DNA of 64,000 nt. Source: Paractinoplanes abujensis. GTDB lineage: Bacteria; Actinomycetota; Actinomycetes; Mycobacteriales; Micromonosporaceae. Made by a program: the position numbers and the translations under genes. Below the pieces are notes generated by a model that made no database searches, was not told where the DNA came from, and saw nothing but the letters and a program-made list of their open reading frames with translations. The stretch lies in the NCBI RefSeq assembly GCF_014204895.1, contig NZ_JACHMF010000001.1, positions 1,178,001-1,242,000 of the forward strand, read 5' to 3'. Shown here one piece after another: positions 43,521-50,282 of the stretch (the first letter of the stretch is position 1; each line of letters begins with the position of its first letter).

Positions 43521-43588
43521 ACGACCGCACCGGAGTCAACGAAGTGTCCGCAAGGCCAGGAGTGCCTGCCCCGGGAGGTACAGCGTGA
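43517..43588 (+). CDS. 23-codon micro-ORF chained between pafB and pafC
   Basis: ATG overlaps the pafB stop as ATGA (43517-43520), and its own stop TGA overlaps the pafC GTG as GTGA (43585-43588). The peptide begins MNDRTGVNEVSARPGVPAPGG and ends at Ala23; it is polar and Pro/Gly-rich. CGGGAGG (pafC SD) lies near its end. The exact double coupling suggests that ribosomes pass from pafB to pafC through it, helping equal synthesis of the two dimer partners. Whether the peptide is functional is unknown. Confidence 0.5.
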   Translation: MNDRTGVNEVSARPGVPAPGGTA

Positions 43589-44547
43589 CCGGGCCCCGGC
43601 AGTCCGCCGACCGGCTCGGACGGCTGCTCAACCTCGTGCCGTACCTGCTGGCCCGGCCGGGCATCCTGGTCGCCGAGGCGGCGGCCGACCTCGGCGTCAG
43701 CGAACGTCAGCTGCGCGAGGACCTCGAGCTGCTCTGGGTCTGCGGCCTGCCTGGCTACGGTCCCGGCGACCTGATCGACATGGCGCTCGACGGTGACCGG
43801 GTCACCATCAGCCACGACGCCGGCATCGACCGTCCGCTGCGGCTGACCCAGGACGAGGCGCTGGCCCTGGTCGTGGCGCTGCGGATGCTCGCCGAGACCC
43901 CCGGCACGGGCCACCGCGACGTCATCGAGCGCGCCCTGGCCAAGATCGAGAACGCGGCGGGGGACCTGGCCGACGCCCCGGTCGCCGTGCGGCTGCCGGC
44001 CAACTCCCCGCGCGTCGACCAGGTGCGGGCCGCGGTCGAGAGCCGCCACGCGCTGCGGATGACCTACTACACGGCGGCCCGCGACGAGACGACCGACCGG
44101 GTCGTCGACCCCATGCGGGTGCTGATGGTGGGCGGCAAGGCCTACCTGGAGGCCTGGTGCCGCCGGGCCGAAGCCACCCGCCTGTTCCGGATCGACCGGA
44201 TCGACGACTTCACCGAGCTCGACGAGCCGTCCCGGCCGCCCGCCGGCGCCGAACCGCACGACCTCACCGAAGGCGTCTTCCGGCCCACGCCCGACCTGGA
44301 ACTGGTCACGCTGCGGGTCGGCCGGCACAGCCGCTGGATCACCGAGTACTACCCGGTGGAGGAGGTCCGCCGCTCCGGCGGCGACGAGTGGATCGTGACC
44401 ATGCGGGTCACCGACCTGGGCTGGGCGCAGCGGCTGCTGCTCGGCCTCGGGCCCGACGTGACCGTGGTCGGCCCGCCCGAGCTGCTCACCCGCATCCGCG
44501 AACAAGCCACGGCGGCGCTCGACCAGTACAGCAGCCCCGGCCGGTAG
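43585..44547 (+). CDS. pafC: WYL-domain transcription factor PafC
   Basis: The 320-aa paralogue of PafB has an N-terminal winged HTH (RLGRLLNLVPYLLARPGILVAEAAADLGVSERQLREDLELLWVCGLPGY), a WYL domain (about 150-215: DPMRVLMVGGKAYLEAWCRRAEATRLFRIDRI) and WCX tail. The classic W-Y-L triplet is replaced by A-Y-L in this copy. PafB and PafC are needed together for DNA binding. GGGAGG is 5-10 nt upstream of the GTG start within the micro-ORF. The pafC stop TAG is part of the TAGGGT -10 box of the next gene. Confidence 0.95.
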   Translation: MTGPRQSADRLGRLLNLVPYLLARPGILVAEAAADLGVSERQLREDLELLWVCGLPGYGPGDLIDMALDGDRVTISHDAGIDRPLRLTQDEALALVVALRMLAETPGTGHRDVIERALAKIENAAGDLADAPVAVRLPANSPRVDQVRAAVESRHALRMTYYTAARDETTDRVVDPMRVLMVGGKAYLEAWCRRAEATRLFRIDRIDDFTELDEPSRPPAGAEPHDLTEGVFRPTPDLELVTLRVGRHSRWITEYYPVEEVRRSGGDEWIVTMRVTDLGWAQRLLLGLGPDVTVVGPPELLTRIREQATAALDQYSSPGR

Positions 44548-44550
44548 GGT
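44545..44550 (+). promoter_or_regulatory. Putative -10 box sharing the pafC stop codon
   Basis: TAGGGT contains the pafC TAG stop and ends 6 nt before the GTG at 44557, consistent with a leaderless mRNA. Confidence 0.45.
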
Positions 44551-44556
44551 GGCCCG

Positions 44557-44808
44557 GTGCTGATGTGGATCTGGATCGCCGTGGTCGTGATCGCCCTGAT
44601 CATCCTGCTGGCCGTCGGGGTGCGGCTGCTCGGCAAGCTCGACGGGCTGCGCCGCGCGGGCCTGCGGCTGCAGAAGCGCCAGGCCGACGCGGCGAAACTG
44701 CAGGCCGCCGCGGCTGAGCTGCAGGAAACGGTGCTGGCGGTGCAGCAGCGGGCCGAGATCGCCCAGGACCACGTCGCGGCCCTGTCGCCCGGACCCAAGA
44801 AGGGGTAA
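44557..44808 (+). CDS. Small membrane protein with coiled coil between pafC and tatA
   Basis: The 83-aa protein has one N-terminal TM helix (MLMWIWIAVVVIALIILLAVGVRLL) and a cytosolic amphipathic, Ala/Gln/Glu-rich coiled coil (about 30-75: RLQKRQADAAKLQAAAAELQETVLAVQQRAEIAQDHV). It has no known domain. A homologous small protein is common at this position in actinobacteria, between pafC and tatA, from context. It may be a scaffold for the membrane Tat proteins, but there is no direct evidence. Confidence 0.7.
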   Translation: MLMWIWIAVVVIALIILLAVGVRLLGKLDGLRRAGLRLQKRQADAAKLQAAAAELQETVLAVQQRAEIAQDHVAALSPGPKKG

Positions 44809-44943
44809 CCTGCGGCGTTCCTTCCCCGTTGTCCAAGGATTCGGGGGATGGTGGCAAACCCGCGAGGGTCCGTGGGCCGCATCACCAGATTTGACACGTA
44901 CGATGGACCCCGCACACCTGATCCGACCGACTGGAGTTCACCC

Positions 44944-45282
44944 ATGGGCGCCCTCAAGCCATGGCACATCATTGTTTTCGTGGTCGTCCTCGTGCTGCTT
45001 TTCGGCGCGAAGCGGCTTCCGGACGCCGCGCGGTCGCTGGGCCGGTCGCTGCGGATCATCAAGGCCGAGACCAAGGGCCTGGTGGACGACAACAACGACG
45101 TCGCCGAGAAGGCCGAGCCGCAGTACTCGCGCCAGCCCATCCAGGGTGAGGTGCAGCAGCCGGGCCAGCCGGGCTACCAGCAGGCCCCGCCGCCGCAGGG
45201 CTACCAGCAGGCCCCGCCGCCCCAGGGCTACCAGCAGCAGCCGTACGTCGACCCGGTGCAGCAGCGCACCAACGACCGCTGA
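44944..45282 (+). CDS. tatA: Sec-independent protein translocase TatA
   Basis: The 112-aa protein has a short TM helix ([36 protein letters not shown]) with the canonical F-G-x-K-R-L-P hinge and amphipathic helix. It oligomerises to form the pore for folded proteins with twin-arginine signals. The tail is extended with QQAPPPQGY occurring twice and then QQQPY, giving an unstructured repeat-rich C-terminus. TGGAG precedes the ATG. tatC starts 14 bp downstream. Separate tatB is not seen in the window. Confidence 0.95.
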   Translation: MGALKPWHIIVFVVVLVLLFGAKRLPDAARSLGRSLRIIKAETKGLVDDNNDVAEKAEPQYSRQPIQGEVQQPGQPGYQQAPPPQGYQQAPPPQGYQQQPYVDPVQQRTNDR

Positions 45283-45296
45283 GCTGCTAGCCGGTC

Positions 45297-46259
45297 ATGA
45301 AGCTAGCCCTTCGCCGTCAGGGGCCCAGCAAGTTCCAGCAGGCCTCCGACGGCTCGATGACGCTGATCGACCACGTCCGCGAGCTGCGTAACCGGCTCTT
45401 CGTCGCGTCGCTCGGCCTGGTCGTCGGCCTGATCGTCGGCTTCATCCTCTCCCAGTGGGTGTTCGGGCTGCTGGAACAGCCGTACTGCCGGCTGCCCTCC
45501 TCGATCGCCACCCGCGCCGACGGTTCGACGTACTGCGACTGGGTCGTCCTCAACGTCACCGACACCCTGATCCTGCGCCTCAAGATCGCGCTGTGGGTCG
45601 GCATCATCGTCGGTTCGCCCGTCTGGCTCTACCAGCTGTGGGCCTTCGTCGCGCCCGGCCTGCACCGCCACGAGCGCAAATGGGCGTACGTGTTCGTCGC
45701 GATCGCCGCCCCGCTGTTCGTCGGCGGCGGCATCCTGGCCTACTTCGTGGTCGGCCACAGCCTGGCCTTCATCATGGAGGCCGGCGTCCTGGGGGAGGCG
45801 ACCAAACTAGAAGTCTCGTCGTACATCGGGTTCGTGACCAACATGATCCTGATCTTCGGCGTGGCCTTCGAGTTCCCGCTGATCCTGCTCATGCTCAACT
45901 TCACCGGCGTCGTGTCGGCGAAGAAGCTGCTGGGCTGGTGGCGGATCGTGGTGTTCCTGTCGTTCGCGTTCGCCGCGATCGCCACCCCCGACCCCGGCCC
46001 GTTCGGCATGACGCTGCTGGCGCTCTGCATGGTCGTGCTCTACCTGATCGCGACCGGTGTGGCGGCGCTCAACGACAGGCGCAAGGGCCGCGGCCAGGAG
46101 CTGTACGCGGGGCTCGACGACGACACGATCTCGCCGCTCGAGGACGAGCGGGTGCCGGTCGGCGCGTCCGACCCGATCGAGGCCCCGGCCCCGGTCGAGG
46201 CGCCCACCCCCGTCGCGAAACCCCGCCCGCTGGACGGACGCTTCGACGACATGACGTAG
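45297..46259 (+). CDS. tatC: Sec-independent protein translocase TatC
   Basis: The 320-aa receptor of twin-arginine signals has the N-terminal HVRELRNRL signature, six TM helices and FEFPL in TM4 region (GVAFEFPLILLMLNFTGV). The C-terminal 65 residues are acidic and Pro-rich (PIEAPAPVEAPTPVAKPRPLDG) and cytosolic. It works with TatA encoded immediately upstream. The Tat-type PhoD at 47829 is a likely client. Confidence 0.96.
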   Translation: MKLALRRQGPSKFQQASDGSMTLIDHVRELRNRLFVASLGLVVGLIVGFILSQWVFGLLEQPYCRLPSSIATRADGSTYCDWVVLNVTDTLILRLKIALWVGIIVGSPVWLYQLWAFVAPGLHRHERKWAYVFVAIAAPLFVGGGILAYFVVGHSLAFIMEAGVLGEATKLEVSSYIGFVTNMILIFGVAFEFPLILLMLNFTGVVSAKKLLGWWRIVVFLSFAFAAIATPDPGPFGMTLLALCMVVLYLIATGVAALNDRRKGRGQELYAGLDDDTISPLEDERVPVGASDPIEAPAPVEAPTPVAKPRPLDGRFDDMT

Positions 46260-46276
46260 GTCACTGCCCGGGCCGC

Positions 46277-46282
46277 TATGCT
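46277..46282 (+). promoter_or_regulatory. Putative -10 box of the lipid-kinase gene
   Basis: TATGCT ends 8 nt before the GTG start at 46291, suggesting leaderless transcription separate from tatC. Confidence 0.4.
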
Positions 46283-46290
46283 GCCCCGCT

Positions 46291-47520
46291 GTGACGAGCT
46301 TTGAGATCGCGGTGCTGGCCAACCCCACAGCGGGGCGCGGCCGGCACCGCGATCTGCTTTCCCAGGTGCTGCACCGGCTCGGCCCGGGCGCACGACTGCT
46401 GGAAGCCCACAGCGGCGAAGAAGCCGAAGCGGCGTGCCGGGCGGCTGTCGCCTCCGGGGTCACGGCACTGGTCGCGGTGGGCGGCGACGGCACGATCCAC
46501 CGGGCGTTACAGGCAGTGGCCGACCGGCCCGTACTCTTCGGCGTCGTCCCCGCCGGCACCGGCAACGACTTCGCGGCCGGCGTCGGCGTGCCGGCCGACC
46601 CCCTGGCCGCGGCCGACGTGATCGCGGCGGCCCTGCGCGAGGGCCGGTACGTGCCCTGCGACTTGGCCCGCGTCGAGTTCGCGGCCTCCCGCACCGGGAT
46701 CCCCGGCTCTTCCGTCACCAGCGCGCCTGGTCCTTCCCCCGCCGGCGTGCCTGGTCCTTCCTCGGCCGGCGCTCCCAGCGCATTCTCCTCCAGTGAACTC
46801 AGCTCTCCCTCCGACCTCCGGGGCCACGGCTCCTCTACCCACGATTCGCACTCCGCCGCCCTGACCACCGACGCCTCACCTCCTTATGCCGATAAATCGG
46901 GCGGAACAGAAAAGGGTGAGGTTGGGCGCGGGGGAGCGGAGAGCGCGGAGGCCGGGCGCGCGGACGTAGGGAGTGGGGCGGCTGGGCGTGCAGTAGGTGG
47001 GCGTGTGGAGATGGGGGGAGGTGAGCGGGACGTGCGATGGTTCGGGGCGGTGCTGGCCGGGGGTTTTGATGCGCTGGTCAACGAGCGGGCCAACTTGATG
47101 CGCTGGCCGCGGGGGCCCCGGCGGTACGACCTGGCCATTCTGCTGGAGCTGGCCCGGCTCAAACCGCGGGCGTACGGGATGGAACTGGACGGCGTGGACC
47201 ACAGCTTCGCGGGCATGCTCGTGGCCGTGGGCAACTGCGCCAGCTACGGCGGGGGCATGCGGATCCTGCCCGACGCCGACCCCACCGACGGGCTGCTCGA
47301 CGTCGTGGTCGCGGCGCCGTTCGGGCGGGCGGCTCTGGCGCGGCTCAAACCGCGCCTGCGGCGGGGCACTCATGTCAGCGACCCCAGGGTCACCGTGTTT
47401 CGCGCCCGGCACGTGCGTCTCAGGTCCGACGGCATCGTCGCCTACGCGGACGGGGAGCGCCTCGGTCCTCTTGACCTCGACTTGACCTGCGCCCCGGGTG
47501 CGGTTCGGTTGCTCCGGTGA
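46291..47520 (+). CDS. Diacylglycerol kinase family protein with large insert
   Basis: The 409-aa protein is a DagK/YegS-type lipid kinase: NPTAGRGRHRDLL (glycine-rich start), VAVGGDGTIHRAL (nucleotide GGDGT), VVPAGTGNDFAAGVGV, and the C-terminal beta-sandwich RMILPDADPTDGLLDVVVA-like region with DGxxYxDGE (SDGIVAYADGERLGP). Usual length is about 300 residues; here about 110 residues (roughly 130-245) of Pro/Ser then Gly/Glu-rich low complexity are inserted between domains. The insert DNA is C/T-rich in its first half and G-rich in its second. It may be a linker or slippage-derived sequence. The catalytic residues remain in frame. Confidence 0.85.
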   Translation: MTSFEIAVLANPTAGRGRHRDLLSQVLHRLGPGARLLEAHSGEEAEAACRAAVASGVTALVAVGGDGTIHRALQAVADRPVLFGVVPAGTGNDFAAGVGVPADPLAAADVIAAALREGRYVPCDLARVEFAASRTGIPGSSVTSAPGPSPAGVPGPSSAGAPSAFSSSELSSPSDLRGHGSSTHDSHSAALTTDASPPYADKSGGTEKGEVGRGGAESAEAGRADVGSGAAGRAVGGRVEMGGGERDVRWFGAVLAGGFDALVNERANLMRWPRGPRRYDLAILLELARLKPRAYGMELDGVDHSFAGMLVAVGNCASYGGGMRILPDADPTDGLLDVVVAAPFGRAALARLKPRLRRGTHVSDPRVTVFRARHVRLRSDGIVAYADGERLGPLDLDLTCAPGAVRLLR

Positions 47521-47562
47521 ATTGTTCATCAGATCCGGCGGGGCCGGCCGATCGAGGAGGTC

Positions 47563-47772
47563 ATGCAGATCAACTCGCTCAGCTCCCTGGTCACCTCCGC
47601 CTACGACACCGCCCGGTCGAATCTCAGGAGCATGGCCGAAGCCGCGGCTGCGCCCGAGGTGAAGCCGGCCCTGGCCGAAGCGCCCCAGCCGCAGCCCGAG
47701 CCCCGGGCCGAGGCGGCCCCCAGGCCCGTCCCTGGTCAGCGTCAGGGTGTCAGCCTCGACGCGTACGCTTAG
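47563..47772 (+). CDS. 69-aa hypothetical protein
   Basis: A strong GAGGAGG lies 4-5 nt before the ATG. The 69-residue product is helical at the start (MQINSLSSLVTSAYDTARSNLRSMAEAAA) and Pro/Glu/Ala-rich after residue 30, with no TM segment or known domain. The gap after the lipid-kinase gene is 42 bp, so it may be co-transcribed. The SD strength is the main reason to accept it. Confidence 0.55.
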   Translation: MQINSLSSLVTSAYDTARSNLRSMAEAAAAPEVKPALAEAPQPQPEPRAEAAPRPVPGQRQGVSLDAYA

Positions 47773-47828
47773 CCCTCGCGTAAGGCCCTCATCAATCTAA
47801 GTCCATCTATGCTCGCGAGGCTGCGGGC

Positions 47829-49463
47829 ATGGTCCTCACCCGACGCACCCTCCTGCTCAGCTCGGCCGCAGCAGGCGTGGCCGGCGCCGCCACCACCTGG
47901 CCGCTGGCCGCCACGGCAGCACCGTACCGGGGTCCGCTGCGCTCCGACCCGTTCACGCTCGGCGTCGCCTCGGGCGACCCGGAACCCGACGGCTTCGTGC
48001 TCTGGACCCGCCTGGCCCCCACCCCCTTGGCCGAGGACGGTCTCGGCGGCATGCCCGACCGCGTCGTGCCCGTGCAGTGGGAACTCGCCGCCGACGAGCG
48101 TTTCCGCACGATCGTGCGCCGCGGTGTGGCCGCGGCCCGCCCGGAGTCGGCCCACGCCGTACACGTGGAACTCGGTCATCTGCTGCCGGGCCGTGAATAC
48201 TTCTATCGCTTCCGGGCCGAGGGGTATGTGTCCCCGGCCGGGCGCACCCGCACCGCGCCGCCGCTGTGGGCGACCGGCGGCACCCTGGCCATGGCGTTCG
48301 CGTCCTGCTCGCAGTACGAGCACGGCTACTTCACCGCCTACCGTCACCTGGCCGCCGACGAGCCCGACATCGTGCTGCACCTGGGCGACTACCAGTACGA
48401 ATACCAGGCCGGCGTCTACACGATCCCCGGCGGAAACCCGCGCGACCACGCCGGCCCGGAGACCGTCACCCTGGCCAACTACCGGCAGCGGCACGCGCAG
48501 TACAAGACCGACCCCGACCTGCAGGCCGCGCACGCCGTCGCGCCCTGGGCCGTGGTGTTCGACGACCACGAGGTCGAGAACAACTGGGCCGACGAGGTGC
48601 CCGAGCAGCCCGACCCGGCCTTCCCGGCCCGGCGTGCGGCCGCGTTCCAGGCCTACTACGAGAACATGCCGCTGCGCCGCACCTCGATCCCGCGCGGCCT
48701 CGACATGCAGCTCTACCGGCGGCTGCACTGGGGCCGGCTGGCCACGTTCCACCTGCTCGACACCAGGCAGTTCCGCGACGACCAGGCCTGCGGCGACGGC
48801 TACAAGGACTGCGCCGACGCGTACGACCCGGCCCGCTCGATCACCGGTGAGCGGCAGGAGACGTGGCTGCTCGACGGGTTCCGCCGCTCGTCGGCCCGCT
48901 GGGACGTCCTGGGCCAGCAGGTCTTCTTCGGCCAGCGTGACAACAACGCGGGCCCGCAGGTCGTGACCAGCATGGACTCGTGGGACGGCTACGCCGCGTC
49001 GCGCGAGCGGATCACGCGCGGGTGGGTCGACGCGGGCGTACGCAACCCGGTCGTGCTCACCGGTGACGTGCACGCCCACTGGGCCGACGAGCTGAAGCTG
49101 GACTACGCCGATCCGACCTCCAGGACCGTCGGCACCGAGCTGGTCTGCTCCTCGATCACGTCCACCGGCGACGGCGCCGACGTGCCCACCGGGCAGCACC
49201 CGTGGGCCGCCTGGAACCCGCACCTGCGCTTCTACAACAACCAGAGAGGCTATGTCCGTACGCGGATCACGCGGGACAGCCTCACCGCGGACTTCCGTGT
49301 CGTGGAGTACGTGACCACGCCGGGTGCACCCGTGCACACCCGGGCCACGTTCGTGATCGAGGATCGCGTGCCCGGCCTGCACCAGACCGCCGACAACCCG
49401 ACCCCGTCGCTGCGCTCCGCCGCCGCTGCCGACACCGTCGAGCAGGAGACGTCACGCCCCTGA
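47829..49463 (+). CDS. phoD: Alkaline phosphatase D (PhoD) with Tat signal
   Basis: The 544-aa protein begins MVLTRRTLLLSSAAAGVAGA, a twin-arginine signal peptide, so it is exported folded by TatAC (genes 1.6 kb upstream). The metallophosphatase domain has FASCSQYEHGYFTAYRHL, DIVLHLGDYQYEY, VVFDDHEVENNW, and VVLTGDVHAHWADELK, whose Asp/His residues bind Ca2+ and Fe3+ in PhoD. It hydrolyses phosphomonoesters and diesters outside the cell. It overlaps the convergent HAD gene by 12 bp. Regulation by phosphate is not visible in the sequence. Confidence 0.93.
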   Translation: MVLTRRTLLLSSAAAGVAGAATTWPLAATAAPYRGPLRSDPFTLGVASGDPEPDGFVLWTRLAPTPLAEDGLGGMPDRVVPVQWELAADERFRTIVRRGVAAARPESAHAVHVELGHLLPGREYFYRFRAEGYVSPAGRTRTAPPLWATGGTLAMAFASCSQYEHGYFTAYRHLAADEPDIVLHLGDYQYEYQAGVYTIPGGNPRDHAGPETVTLANYRQRHAQYKTDPDLQAAHAVAPWAVVFDDHEVENNWADEVPEQPDPAFPARRAAAFQAYYENMPLRRTSIPRGLDMQLYRRLHWGRLATFHLLDTRQFRDDQACGDGYKDCADAYDPARSITGERQETWLLDGFRRSSARWDVLGQQVFFGQRDNNAGPQVVTSMDSWDGYAASRERITRGWVDAGVRNPVVLTGDVHAHWADELKLDYADPTSRTVGTELVCSSITSTGDGADVPTGQHPWAAWNPHLRFYNNQRGYVRTRITRDSLTADFRVVEYVTTPGAPVHTRATFVIEDRVPGLHQTADNPTPSLRSAAAADTVEQETSRP

Positions 49464-50195
49464 GCACCCGGCCAGGGCCAGGGTCGCCTCCAGACCGTTG
49501 GGGCGGCCCGGCTCGGCTGCGGGCAGCACCAGCGCGGCGCACCCGGCGGCCACGGCCCCCGCGTCGGCGGGCGTGTCACCCACCATGAGCGTGCGCTCGG
49601 GGTCGGCGCGCACCATCCCGCAGGCCCGCAGGAAGATCGCCGGGTCGGGCTTGGTGCGCCCGACCTCGTAGCTCAGCGCGAACGCGTCGATCAGGGGACT
49701 CAGGCCCCACGCGTCGAACAGGGGGCGGATGTCGAAGCCGACGTTGCTGACGACCGCCACCTTGATCCCGGCCTCGTGCAGCGTGCGCAGCGTGGACTCG
49801 GTGTCGGCGTACGGCAGCCAGCCGTCGGGCGCCAGCAGCCGCTCGTAGAGGGCGTCGGCCAGCCCCTCCACGTCCGTCGAGACGGTCGCGGCCAGGCCCG
49901 TGTACGCCGCGCGGTGGCTCTGCGCGTACAGGTCGCGGTCGGCCCAGTGCTCGGCCAGGTGAGGCGGCACCCGGTGGGGCAGCGGACCCCCGGCCCGCCC
50001 GGCTGTGACCAATCTGTCGGCCAGCACTGTCGCCTGGCCCCGGTCGAGCTCGCGACCGCACGCCCGGGCGGCGGCCACGACCCACGTCACAGGGTCCTCC
50101 ACCTGGGCCAACGTGCCGTGGAAGTCGAACAGCACGGCGTCGACCTCACGGCGCGGCCGATGGGGAGGGTGATCGGTCGATGCGACATCCGGCAC
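49452..50195 (-). CDS. HAD-family hydrolase with Asp-to-His motif I change
   Basis: The 247-aa protein is HAD-like: motif I FDFHGTLAQVED, motif II VVSNVGFD, motif III KPDPAIFLRAC and motif IV VGDTPADAGA. The Asp at +2 of the nucleophile, the general acid in phosphatases, is His. Phosphatase activity may therefore be altered. GTG 50195 is chosen because TATGGT lies 6 nt upstream on the minus strand; an upstream in-frame GTG at 50222 is less well placed. Divergent from helY, with start codons 87 bp apart. Confidence 0.82.
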   Translation of the reverse strand: MPDVASTDHPPHRPRREVDAVLFDFHGTLAQVEDPVTWVVAAARACGRELDRGQATVLADRLVTAGRAGGPLPHRVPPHLAEHWADRDLYAQSHRAAYTGLAATVSTDVEGLADALYERLLAPDGWLPYADTESTLRTLHEAGIKVAVVSNVGFDIRPLFDAWGLSPLIDAFALSYEVGRTKPDPAIFLRACGMVRADPERTLMVGDTPADAGAVAAGCAALVLPAAEPGRPNGLEATLALAGCSGA

Positions 50196-50282
50196 GGGAG
50201 CACCATACCCACCACGCCTCACGGGGCGGGACGCAACCGCCCGTGCTGCTTCTTGTCACACCGACGAACTAGCCTGGTGTTC

